This document shows positions 1 through 9,383 of a stretch of DNA of 64,000 nucleotides, piece by piece. Origin of the DNA: Lecanosticta acicola (taxonomy: Eukaryota > Ascomycota > Dothideomycetes > Mycosphaerellales > Mycosphaerellaceae); contig CAVMBE010000002.1 of the NCBI GenBank assembly GCA_963674455.1, positions 124,001 to 188,000 on the forward strand, read 5' to 3'. The notes below the pieces were generated by a model. The model was not told where the DNA came from. It was given only the letters and a program-made list of their open reading frames with translations, and ran no database searches. Positions within the stretch are counted from its first letter, which is position 1. Every line of letters starts with the position of its first letter. A program made the translations under genes and the position numbers.

Positions 1-14
1 TATATATATATACC
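1..14. repeat. TA dinucleotide run
   Basis: Seven TA units open the window. The run may continue to the left. Confidence 0.8.
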
Positions 15-66
15 GGAATTTGTCCATCATGGCCGATTTGCGCGATACTAATGGTTATACTTTCAG

Positions 67-240
67 AACTCCGCCGTACTCCGAGCGCATTATCACTGGG
101 ATGATCACCAGGGGCTTAATATCTGGACTCGCTTCGACACCATCACCGCTTTCATGTTCATCGGTTTCTTGGTTACGATCGCCGCGATGGCACTGGTCTT
201 TGTCGCGAGAGGCGCCATCCGAAAGCACAGTGCCGTCTAG
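67..240 (+). CDS. Terminal exon of a membrane protein (5' partial)
   Basis: A branch point (TACTAAT, about 50-56) and a pyrimidine-rich acceptor ending CAG at 64-66 precede an open frame of 57 codons that stops with TAG at 238-240. The frame encodes a hydrophilic stretch (HYHWDDHQGLNIWTRFD), then one strongly hydrophobic segment (about 20 residues from ITAFMFIGF) and a short basic tail (RGAIRKHSAV). This looks like the last membrane helix and cytosolic tail of a multi-exon membrane protein whose body lies left of the window. The family is not recognised. An overlapping longer frame (20-274) has no such features and was not used. Confidence 0.4.
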   Translation, partial: NSAVLRAHYHWDDHQGLNIWTRFDTITAFMFIGFLVTIAAMALVFVARGAIRKHSAV

Positions 241-592
241 GGGGCTGAGTCGTGGATTGCTAAGAAAAGCGTAATAGTACCTCGGGGTCGACGGAGGGTT
301 GAATACCAGGAGTGATCATGAAGCGACGAATTAAAATATAATGAGAAATGCAGTTTGCTTGTTGTAAGTTGCGAGGAAATCGCCGTTTGGGAAGATAGTG
401 GTAGGCAGGTCGGATGTCAACGCATAGCGCAGCAACGGAATTCGTAATAATAGCTGACGAGGATGAGTGGCATATCCGCGTCCAGTCTCAGAAAGCCACA
501 CGTTAAAGCGCCGAGTCCCTCATCTTGCGCGCCCATGATGTAGAGCAAGCCACATCATCTGCGAAGACTGGCGAATGGCTGACGTGAACTTC
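241..592. other. Intergenic stretch between convergent genes
   Basis: This stretch lies between the 3' ends of the exon at 67-240 and the CoA-transferase. I see no coding frame, repeat or RNA gene in it. Confidence 0.5.
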
Positions 593-2032
593 TCATAGCC
601 ACTCTGCTTCATCGCCACCCAACTCTTTCGGCATGACATCCCAGCCGACTGTCTTCCCTTCGACAGTAACAGAATGCCTGACCGCCTTCAGCGCTCCAAA
701 ATTACAATCTCGCTCTTCTAGCATCTCCTCAGCGACAAGCTGCTCTGGCATTGCCACATCGCCTTCAAATCCGTCTCTTCCATTCAACTGCCCGAGGCTC
801 CGCGAGTACTTCATAACATCAGCCAGACTAACATTGACCTCCCAGCTACCACCCTCTAATGCTCTCTTGTATACCGCAGCCGAGATACCCGTAGCAAGAA
901 GATACCCAGCTGCGTGATCAAGTGCTTGAACCGGCATTGCTTTCGCAGGGGTGGAGTTCGATGGATCGAAATGTTTTGCTTCGCTGACGTTCATTCCCGA
1001 CACGGTTTGCACGATACTGTCGAAGCCTCGATTCTCACTCCAGAGTCCCTCGTTGCCCCAGGCAGATAGATTAGCGCAGATAATTCCGGGTCTCGTCCGT
1101 GCGAGTTCAATTGGTCCAAAGCCTCGGGCAGAGAAAGAGCCAGGGCGATAGGATTGGAGGAAGACGTCGGCATCCTTCACGAGATGCTTCAATGTTTCCA
1201 CATCTCTGGTCTCGTTAAGATCGAGCTGAATTGTCCGTTTTCCTCGACTGACGTCTATGTCCAAGGTTGAAAGCGATGGGAGGTTTGGCGAAGTGATCCA
1301 CAAAACATCGGCGCCATGAGCAGCCAAAGTCTTTCCTGCGACTGGGGCAGCGATCACGCGGGAGAATTCAAGAACTCTTAACCCTCGCAAGCACTTGTCG
1401 GCTTTCAAAGGCATATGCTTCGGTACACCACTCGATCCTTCGTCACTAATTTTGCGAATGCTTATCGGGAATTCTGGCACTGCCTGGGCTTGTGGTAGAA
1501 CATCCCATTCCTCGTAGGATCGGAGCGCATATATCACGGCCTTATTTTTCATTGCTTCTTTCTCCAACTCCAGCGCTTTCCATTCAAGGATCTTTCTTGC
1601 TACTTCTTCCTTCGATGCATCACCTCTAAGACCAAGAATCTTCAGCGCAGCAAGCCTGTGATTGATAAACGAATCATGCATCCGCACATATCCATCTTTC
1701 GTCTTGTGAAGACCTCCGATAGGTCCCCAACTGCTGGATGCTGGCTGACCGTTGACAGAGTACAATCGCTCAGAAGCAAACTCAACAGCAGCATGCTGAG
1801 CTGAACCACTGATGTTCCTCACTGAAGTCTTATTGTGATGCGAGTCCACCAAAGCCGCAGCGAGCCCTGACAGTGCAATGGATGCTTGTCCAAGGTGGCC
1901 AATCTTGAAAGAAGACGGCAAGATGTGACCAGCCTCTTCGAGATTGCATGACTGCAGAGCTTCGCGTGGCAGTGCAAGCTGCTGCCAGATGTACTCCACG
2001 GTGTCGAAAGTATTGAATTCAGATCGGGCCAT
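593..2032 (-). CDS. CoA-transferase family III (CaiB/BaiF-like) protein
   Basis: An intronless 479-residue frame. The second half has the family III CoA-transferase signature: LRGLRVLEFSRVIAAPVAGK near residue 225, the GADVLWI strand, and a conserved acidic residue in RGFDSIVQTVSG (about residue 335) at the place of the catalytic Asp that forms the acyl-anhydride intermediate in this family. The first 200 residues hold a second, more diverged CoA-transferase-like half, an arrangement common in fungal members. The family moves CoA between carboxylic acids; the substrate cannot be read from sequence. No targeting signal is obvious. The start at 2032 is the first ATG and gives a normal length. 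Confidence 0.85.
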   Translation of the reverse strand: MARSEFNTFDTVEYIWQQLALPREALQSCNLEEAGHILPSSFKIGHLGQASIALSGLAAALVDSHHNKTSVRNISGSAQHAAVEFASERLYSVNGQPASSSWGPIGGLHKTKDGYVRMHDSFINHRLAALKILGLRGDASKEEVARKILEWKALELEKEAMKNKAVIYALRSYEEWDVLPQAQAVPEFPISIRKISDEGSSGVPKHMPLKADKCLRGLRVLEFSRVIAAPVAGKTLAAHGADVLWITSPNLPSLSTLDIDVSRGKRTIQLDLNETRDVETLKHLVKDADVFLQSYRPGSFSARGFGPIELARTRPGIICANLSAWGNEGLWSENRGFDSIVQTVSGMNVSEAKHFDPSNSTPAKAMPVQALDHAAGYLLATGISAAVYKRALEGGSWEVNVSLADVMKYSRSLGQLNGRDGFEGDVAMPEQLVAEEMLEERDCNFGALKAVRHSVTVEGKTVGWDVMPKELGGDEAEWL

Positions 2033-3530
2033 TTTGGTCCAGCATTCGACCGGTGCAAGCCTCTTGTACCGCGTCGAGCTTCCTTTGCCGCGAACGAAAC
2101 CAGATCCTGATCACCTAAGCGGAAGATTCTCTATCAAGATGCCCATGGAGACCTCTTCAAAGAGAAAAGTTGCAAGATCTGGTGTGTTGCAGGCGTCTCG
2201 ATTTCCGTGGCCATTGGGCAGGCTGTTCGGGATGGTCCTGATAAGCGGCTATCTCAGAATGGTACTCTCACGTAACACGAAAGATGGCATAGAGGAGAAA
2301 CATCGAGGATGGAGATGGAAGATAGAAGGTGATTGCAAGGAGAGCCAAAGACATTCACTTCCGACTTCGGCTAATTACGACAGTAGCACGCTAAACTAAA
2401 GAAGGAAGCTACGGAGCTACGCAGGCAGGCTTCATAGATGAACTAGTACTTGGAGGAAGCTACCGGTCACTCTGTTGGAGATCATTTGATGTTTGCGACA
2501 AGGTCGACAAAAACAGTCATGAATTTCCACCTCTTCGTCCAACACCGAATCGTTTGCCGCACAACCTGAAAGGATCCAATGACGATCGTCAATGTTCACT
2601 CCATCGAAATTTGTAAGAGACTGTTCAACCATGGCTAGCAATGACGAACGTACTAGGAGCGATAGCTGTCCAAGTGTAAATACATCATCAACCTGTATCG
2701 CTCGGTCCAAAGACCACGGCAATCAAGGAGCAAAGTGCAAAAGGGCCCACAGTTTCTTCCCGATTGTCGTCTACTATTGGCATGCCAGTCCAATGAAGAA
2801 GTAAATGTGTTCATACCAACCTATGCAACGGAGATTGTGCCTGGCCGGATCATAATTGCTCTTCCACAGATAATAAAATAGATCGGTCGACTGCGGACAG
2901 GCGTCCGAATGTCGACAGCATGGTGCCTTAGCAGCCGCGGACAGCTGGCATGTTGCTCCACTGCAGGCACTCGGCTTTCACACAAACGACATTATAGAGA
3001 TGTGGAAGAACTGCGAAGAGCAACGTGACTACTTCAAGCTGCCGGCCGAGAAGGAGATGTGGAGATAATTCCACGTCAGAAACAGAGACATGAAAAGAAA
3101 CGGCATGAGCACAGCTTGAACGACGAACGATTTCCATTCAGCAGAAGTGAACGAGTCTTCCTATCTGAGTTCCCTCTTCCCCTGTTCCTGTCCTGCCCTC
3201 ATTAAAAACCTTCCACAGACGGGTGGTAGGAAAAGAGTGGCATCGCGAAGGCGTGTGGTGCCTTGTCCAGTCCTGTCCTGTCGATCGACAAATTCCAATC
3301 CAATGGCCTATGCCCCGCGCCTGTCCCATGCTGCACAACAATAGCATCCTTCAATACAAAGAAAGTCCAAGACATCAACGAATCCCCGATAACCAGAGCT
3401 CCTCTGCTCCTCCCCGCCTCCTCCACAAGTAAAGAGTGTCCTCCATCCTCCTCTCCTCCTCCACAGACAACGAATGTTCCTCCAATCCTCCACTCCTCCT
3501 CCGCAGTGACAGTGAATTGAATGGCGCGAG
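2033..3530. other. Gene-poor interval
   Basis: This is the upstream region of the CoA-transferase followed by about 1.1 kb without a convincing gene. A 96-codon minus frame at 2432-2722 has mixed composition and no recognisable motif. Short overlapping frames at 3138-3520 are pyrimidine-rich and look fortuitous. Confidence 0.4.
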
Positions 3531-5915
3531 CAGTTTGCCCCCATCGTACTCAGGACGGTCGGATGAAGGTGGCAGGTGAGCGGTAGTGACAGAGTGCGCC
3601 GTTGAGGCGAGGGAATGTGAGTGAGAGGTGTAGGCAGTTTGCCCCCGTCGTGCCTCGGACGGTCTGACGATGGTGTGGTGATGTGCGGTAGTGAAAGAGT
3701 GCGCTGTTGAGGCGAAGAGATGTGAGTGAGAGGCGTAGACAGTTTGCCCCCGTCGTGCCTCGGACGGTCGAACGATGGTATGGTGATGTGCGGTAGTGAC
3801 AGAGTGCGCCGTTGAGGCGAAGAGATGTGAGTGAGAGGCGTAGACAGTTTGCCCCCGTCGTGCCTCGGACGGTCGAACGATGGTGTGGTGATGTGCGGTA
3901 GTGACAGAGTGCGCCGTTGAGGTGAAGAGATGTGAGAGTGAGAGGCGTAGGCAGTTTGCCCCCGTCGTGCCTTTCCGGACGGTCGAATGATGGTGGAGGT
4001 GGTGTGCGACAATGACAGGGTGCCGTGAGGGCGAGTCAGTGTGAGCGGGAGGGCGCAGGCAGTTTGCCCCCGTCATGCCTGCTCGGACGGTCGAATGATG
4101 GTGTGTCAATGCCGTCGTGGCCGGTGTGAGAGATCGCGATGGGTAGTTTGCCCCAGTCATACCCGAAGACCGGCTGAATGATGGTGATGAAGTGTGTCGG
4201 CGGGTAGTGAGCGTTTGCCAACTCGATCAGCAAGAGATGCGCTGAGAGTCGAAGCAAGGTCGGAGTGCGGCGTGCAGTGAGAGTGGCAGGCAGTTTGCCC
4301 CCGTCGTGCCTGCTGGGACGGCCGAATGAAGGTGTCGTGGATCGGCACGGAGTGAGTGATCGCCAACTCGACCAGCAGAGAGAGGCGCTGGGAGTCAAGA
4401 CAGGGTCGGAAATGCGGCGTGCAGCGAGCGAGGCAGGCAGTTTGCCCCCGTCGTACCTGCTGGGACGGCCGAACGAAGGTGTCGTGGATCGGCACGGAGT
4501 GAGTGATCGCCAACTCGACCAGCAGAGGGAGGCGCTGGGAGTCAAGGCAAGGTCGGAAATGCGGTCATTGTAATGAAGGTGGTGGCAGTTTGCCCCAGTC
4601 ATGCCGAGGACTGGCTGAGAGATGGTGATGTGGGTTGGCACGGAGTGAATGATTGCCAACTCGACCAGCAGAAAGAGGCGCTAGGAGTCAAGGCAAGTTC
4701 GGAAGTGCGGTCACTGCAGTGAGTGCGACGGTAGTTTGCCCCAGTCGTACCCAGGACCGGCAGGAAGATGGTGAGCTGTGGGCCAGTAATGATCGTTCGC
4801 CAACTCAACCAGCGGAGAGAAGGAGCTGGAAGTCAAAGCGAGGTGGGAGAGGCCGGCGGTGTGATGAAGGCGGTGACAGTTTGCCCCGGTCATGCCGGGA
4901 CCGGCTGAAAGACGGTGAGGTACGGACTCTCAAGGATCGTTTGCCAACTCGACCAGCGAAGAGAGGGAGCCAGGAGTCGAGGCAAGGTCGGGTGTGTTGG
5001 TAAGTGCAACGAAGGAGGTGGCAGTTTGCCCCGGTCATGCCGGGACCGGCTGAAAGATGGTGAGGTATGAGCCGGCAGAGATCGTTCGCCAACTCAACCA
5101 GCAAGAAGCGATGCTGGGAGTCAAAGCAAAGTTGGAGAGGTCGGCGGCTGTAAAGAATGTGGCGGATAGTTTGCCCCGGTCGTATTCAAAGACCGACTCG
5201 ACGATGGTGATGTCGCGAGTGTGAATGATTGTGGATGGTTGGGTCGGAAATGTTTGCCGTGAGGGTGGTGAGCAGTTTGCCCCAGTCGTACTCGGGACCG
5301 GCTTGGAGAAGGTGGGAGGTTTGACCAGGAAGGAGAGGCTCGGGTGAGAGTTAGTCGGTAGAGTGATGGCGATGAGCAGTTTGCCCCAGTCATGCTCAGG
5401 ACCGGCTTGGAGAAGGTGAGGATTCTGAATGAGGGACGGCGGTGAGATTGAAGCTCAGCAGAGCCATGTTGTCGAGCAGTTTGCCCCAGTCGTGCTCGTG
5501 AGGACCGTCTTGGCGATGGTGGTGAGGAGCAGTGAGTGACCAGTGTTGAGTGTTCCGTGAATAGTGATGGAATAGAGCAGTTTGCCCCAGTTGTGCTCGT
5601 GAGGACCGGCTTGGCGATGGTGGTAAGGAGACAGTAATGGACCAGGGGTGAGTGTGTCGTGGGAAAGGATGGAATAGAGCGGTTTGCCCCAGTCGTGCTC
5701 GTCAGGACCGGCTTAAAGATGGTGATGAGAGGAAATGGCCGGAAGCGGTCGTCGCGGGTGAGGTCCGGCGGCCGAAAGAGAGTGAGAGTGAGGATCAAAC
5801 CGTCTCGATCAGCCAGAGCTGAGAGTCGAAGTCCGATCGCGCCAGCGTCGTGAGCGAAGGTGGCTGGCGGGATGCAGTTTAACGTCGTACCCAGGACGGC
5901 CTGCGATGAAGTTAG
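3531..5915 (-). repeat. Tandem array of about 20 units with a conserved covarying hairpin core
   Basis: Twenty cores begin (plus strand, CAGTTTG or close variant) at about 3531, 3635, 3740, 3845, 3952, 4060, 4144, 4291, 4438, 4586, 4732, 4877, 5022, 5167, 5273, 5377, 5477, 5578, 5680 and 5875. Each core reads CAGTTTGCCC, then an inverted repeat with a loop of about 7-11 nt, then a GATGGTG-like end. The arms differ between copies but mostly still pair: CCGTC/GACGG (3635-4060, 4291, 4438), CCGGTC/GACCGG (4877, 5022), CCAGTC/GACTGG (4586). Copies with CCAGTC/GACCGG (4144, 4732, 5273, 5377, 5680) pair through a G-U wobble only if the minus strand is the RNA. Spacing between cores is about 100-108 bp at both ends and 145-148 bp in the middle. 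Most spacings are not multiples of three, so the long minus-strand open frames across it are probably not protein-coding. Function unknown. Confidence 0.9.
4144..5166. repeat. Central block of longer (145-148 bp) array units
   Basis: Seven consecutive units are about 41 bp longer than the flanking ones. The extra segment contains GCCAACTCGACCAGC followed by GGGAGTCAAGGCAAGGTCGG-like sequence and is well conserved from unit to unit. Its sharp edges at about 4144 and 5167 suggest that a variant unit arose once and was then amplified as a block. Confidence 0.8.
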
Positions 5916-6019
5916 CACTGTAGTCTGATGCAGTGGCATGGTATGTGAATGAACAGATGAGATGTTTGCTGTCGGCGCAGTATGAGGTGAGGTTGAGTCT
6001 GTGAGGAAGGCCAATGATG

Positions 6020-6290
6020 ATATGGCGCCGTCGTGTCGGAGCAGAGAGGTATGGGGCGGTTGAGGCTGGTTGAGGACGGTGGTGAGGTGTTGAGGGCGAT
6101 GAGGTGTGAGGACGGTAAAGGGCGGTCGAGGATGGTTGAGGACGGTGAGGTGCGAGGGCGATAAGGCGTGAGGGCGATGAGGCGTGAGGGCGATGAGGCG
6201 TGAGGGCGATAAGGTGTGAGGACGATGAGGTCGAACGCCGGTGAGGTATGAGGGCGATGAGGTCGAACGCTGATGAGGACGGTGAGGTGC
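6020..6290. repeat. 16-bp minisatellite, degenerate at its edges
   Basis: The unit is close to GCGATGAGGCGTGAGG. It repeats in register from 6158 to about 6221 and decays into related GAGGACGGTGAGG-like sequence on both sides. It lies beyond the right end of the hairpin array and is unrelated in sequence to it. Confidence 0.75.
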
Positions 6291-6442
6291 TGTCGCAGAC
6301 CAGAGAGAATGAAGGTAGAAGAGAAGGAAGGTGGAAGAGAAGAAAGGTGGAAGAGAAGAGGCCCGGAGGATCAGGTGACTTGGTGGTCGGCGGCTGTGGT
6401 AAGGAGAGAAGGAATGAAGGAAGGAGGGGAAAGGAGCTGCTA

Positions 6443-6449
6443 CTTTATA
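6443..6449 (-). promoter_or_regulatory. Possible TATA box reading towards the hairpin array
   Basis: The minus strand reads GGCTATAAAGTAGC here. A start site about 30 bp downstream (near 6415) would yield an RNA running through the minisatellite and the hairpin array in the orientation in which the G-U pairs work. This is inference from one motif. Confidence 0.3.
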
Positions 6450-7345
6450 GCCTCGCCCGGGGGGCGTGCTGGCCTGTGTTGATACTGCTAACTCCGTAAA
6501 CAACGGAGTCGCCGTCCAGAGAGTTTGGTCACAAGGGCACAAGCGGGCCCTACAGCCATTGAGAGCGCGGGACGTAGGCTTACCTCCGCGATTTTTTGGG
6601 CCAGAACTTGCTCACGCGCCGAGCACGCTCCGAACTTCTACACCGAAAGCTGGTCTACCTCGGTAGGGAAACTCCATCCCAAAATGGCATCTCGCGTGCC
6701 AGTCGCAGAAGCGCTGCGACCGTGACAAGAGCCTACGATTGAAGTCCCAAGTGTACGTAAGTTCCTGCATCTGTGCCCTTTGCAATGTCTATCAAAACTG
6801 ATCGACCGTTCTCAGGGGCATTTCAGGTCGAAGTTGTCTTGGTGCTCGTTGGCCGCTCGGTTGAGCCGAGGCGTGACTTCGAAGCCGGCGAATCTTGCCT
6901 CGCAAAGTGGTAGGCTGCTGTCAGGTGCCTTGGATACCAGGGTAAGGAGGTCGCTGCCACAGCTTCCACCAGGCCCCCCTTAGGTAAGAGCAAGGGAAGG
7001 CTCTCTAAAGAGCCAGGAGCCAAGTCTCGTAGGGAACGGCCCTAAGCAGCGCACTGCGACTTCTTTGAAGCGCTACACCGGTCTGGGCATCCGATCCGTG
7101 GCATTTGGAGCAAGCATCCAAAGAATCTCGTCACAAATCGCAATGTTACGACGGCACCTTTTCGCCAAGAGAAGACGTCGAGCAGGCATGGATGACATTT
7201 TTCACAATCTTTCAAGCTGTGGTCGTTTTTTCAGGTTGCCATTCTCACTGAATGTGTTTGCCGGATTGTTGGCACTTCCCAATCGGGGTTGTACTTGGAA
7301 AGCCCAATGGGATATTGAAGTCCGAAGTCGATATAAGGTTTGATA
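6450..7345. other. Intergenic stretch without a recognised feature
   Basis: Several short frames overlap on both strands, none with recognisable motifs or convincing codon use. I see nothing specific. Confidence 0.4.
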
Positions 7346-7485
7346 TTGATGGACCCTGAAGCTGTTTGATTAGAAGTCTCAAGGGTCCGTCAATTTAGCC
7401 TGAATCGCTCAGGCAGCCACGCATAATCATTCTTGATTCAGGCATTCATTCTGCCCGTCCAACATTCACCAAGCTGTGAATGTTG
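7346..7485. repeat. Three adjacent inverted repeats
   Basis: TTGATGGACCCT (7346-7357) pairs with AGGGTCCGTCAA (7382-7393) at 11 of 12 positions. GCCTGA and TCAGGC (7398-7414) form a perfect 6-bp stem around a 5-nt loop. CAACATTCAC and GTGAATGTTG (7460-7485) form a perfect 10-bp stem around CAAGCT. They could be relics of a small mobile element, or terminator-like structures. No target-site duplication was seen. Confidence 0.6.
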
Positions 7486-7664
7486 AACGACAACGCCTTT
7501 GATGCTTGTTTATGCTCATGTGCACTGCTCTCAATCAGACCACTCGTGTTTCAATGTCGCTTACCTTTTTGATCAGCTTCTAGGACGTTCTGGCAGTCGC
7601 TTCTTACAGGGCGTGGTTCGTGTCGGGCCTCTGATCTTTTGCGAAAATCAACAGTTCGCGGCTG

Positions 7665-7964
7665 TTGGTTAGAGAAGGCATATATATTCTCATCCAAAGC
7701 AGTAGCTTGCTATCTAGGAATCAAATACTCGCTCAAGGAGCGCACAGCAGAGTGTCAACAGACAACCCCTTCAACGTGTCCAACGCTCAGGTCATGTACC
7801 AAATACGAACAAGCGTCGCTGACACAAAGACCCACCTCCACACAACCTGCACGGACTGGTTCGGAAAAGGCTGCGACAAAGTCAACCATCGCGAAAAAGC
7901 CGATCACTTCCTGCCCAGTATTGTCAACCGATCAGCGTGGAATTCAGACAAGGTGGAGCAGTGA
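7665..7964 (+). CDS. Possible small protein of unknown function
   Basis: A 99-codon frame whose second half (from STDNPFNVSNAQVMY) shows coding-like preference for C at third positions and has two cysteines in CTDWFGKGC. The N-terminus (MVREGIYILIQSSSLL) could be a weak hydrophobic leader or an untranslated part of the frame. No family is recognised. The gene may have an unresolved upstream exon. It could equally be fortuitous. Confidence 0.25.
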   Translation: MVREGIYILIQSSSLLSRNQILAQGAHSRVSTDNPFNVSNAQVMYQIRTSVADTKTHLHTTCTDWFGKGCDKVNHREKADHFLPSIVNRSAWNSDKVEQ

Positions 7965-8413
7965 CGGCGATCAGAGTGTCCATGGACGGAGAATACTTGC
8001 TCTAAACATCACTATACCGGACACGAGCAGCTTCATAGAGCGTGTAGCGGGGCCAAAAGGCTTGTGGGTCAGCAGCCGTGGAGGACGGTACCGCTTCTGC
8101 GCTGCAAGGAGTGTCCAAGTTTTGACGCGCAGAATATCGACGAGATGGCGAAGCACTGCAAGGCTCGGCACGGATTCTTGGAGGCAAGACCAAATCGTAG
8201 TGGGCTCTCCTCATGGCGGAAAAGTCTTAGGCGCAGGAGTTGAATAGTTCCTAGTAGCGCGTAGAAGAGACTTGCAAGTACGATGGTATTCCAGTCCAGT
8301 GGATGAAGCCATACCAAGATTCCGTTTACCAGGGCTCATCGTGTTCGCTCAAATGCTTTGCTTATTCAGCCGGGAGCTGGAGGCCAGAATCCTCATCGCC
8401 TTCCAGTGGTCTT

Positions 8414-8812
8414 CTAATTATATTCTTCTTCTTCACCGAGAGCGTTGAAATGAGGATGTCCCGGGTGAAGTAACTGCTGCAAAATCTTCTCGGATCCACC
8501 ATAAAGCATAGAAATGTCCTTCGCCAACCAGATCTGCGCTGTCTCATCGCGAAGTTGGTGGGATGTCAAGTGCAGGGCAGGAGGGCAAAACCCGGTGACC
8601 TTGATCAAGAGCTCACGGTCCTTCAAGACTGCAAGCTCAACAATATTGTCCCAAACCTCATGTGGTAGTCGCAGGAGTGGTGAGGACTGTCGGTTGCTCT
8701 GGCGCCCTGTTGCGACTGCTTTTGTACCGAAAAATGCGTCCTGTCGAGTTGCCCGTTGAGCGCCAGTGTTCCCATGAATCGATCTGAGAGTGCTTTCAGA
8801 GCTGGAAGACAT
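8414..8812 (-). CDS. F-box-like / 2EXR-type small fungal protein
   Basis: A 132-residue intronless frame. After a Ser/Gln-rich N-terminus of about 45 residues comes SPLLRLPHEVWDNIVELAV, which matches the start of F-box-like and 2EXR domains of short fungal proteins. A strand with CPPALHLTSHQLRDET follows, the usual position of the LLRVNRQIR-like motif. Such proteins are numerous, fast-evolving and mostly uncharacterised. True F-box proteins are adaptors of SCF ubiquitin ligases, but that role cannot be claimed here. The C-terminus ends in an acidic EEEEYN. Confidence 0.55.
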   Translation of the reverse strand: MSSSSESTLRSIHGNTGAQRATRQDAFFGTKAVATGRQSNRQSSPLLRLPHEVWDNIVELAVLKDRELLIKVTGFCPPALHLTSHQLRDETAQIWLAKDISMLYGGSEKILQQLLHPGHPHFNALGEEEEYN

Positions 8813-9383
8813 TGTCAGGATTTCAGAAGCGATTAGCTAGCAGCTGGAACCTCTCCATTCTAAGGATTACTTGAACCGCTTCAATGTTGCGGTAACGAAA
8901 ATTTGTGTAAATTGCGCACAGAATGTGTCCATGTCGTCCCATGCACAGAGATACTGCTGCAGCAGATTTCGTGCTGAAAGTCCTTGAAGAGCATGATTCG
9001 CCAATTTTGGCAGCAGATTCAAGTGGCATTGCTTGCTATCGCGGCTAAGGGGCAAAATGATTTGCAGGACTTGATGGTCGCGTATGTCGCCATTTGGTTG
9101 CTGTTCAAGCAGAATCTACCTGCGTCAGTCATGTATACCTACCTAGTACTCTTCAGCCGAAGACGATGAGTGCAAGCACGTTTCGTGGAGCAAATAGAAA
9201 ACACGATCGCTCGGATTCGGACCGCAACGGGACAGACCCACTCAGCCCTACGCCCTCGGGGCCGACCGAGGCCTGTCGGTGAATGACGATTGCATTGAAT
9301 AGCCGAAGTTCTTTGACGTCGTGTGAGCAACTCCAAACCCAGCATCTCCCGAACATTGCGCGGGAACAGGCCTGCGGAGTGAG
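8813..9383. other. Intergenic stretch upstream of the UbiB-type kinase gene
   Basis: This is the shared upstream region of two divergent genes. The open frames here lack motifs. I see no repeat or RNA gene. Confidence 0.4.

Noticed and set aside
1944..2399. 151-codon plus frame overlapping the start of the CoA-transferase
   Set aside because: It is antisense to a well-supported gene at its start, and the rest has no motif.
3308..4659. Overlapping minus-strand frames (207-261 codons) across the array as repetitive proteins
   Set aside because: Several frames are open over the same DNA at once and unit spacing does not preserve frame, so these look like consequences of low stop density.
3531..5915. 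CRISPR-like layout: conserved cores with more variable sequence between
   Set aside because: Cores are imperfect, the intervening sequences are related to each other rather than unique, unit length is 100-148 bp, no cas genes are near, and the host is a eukaryote.
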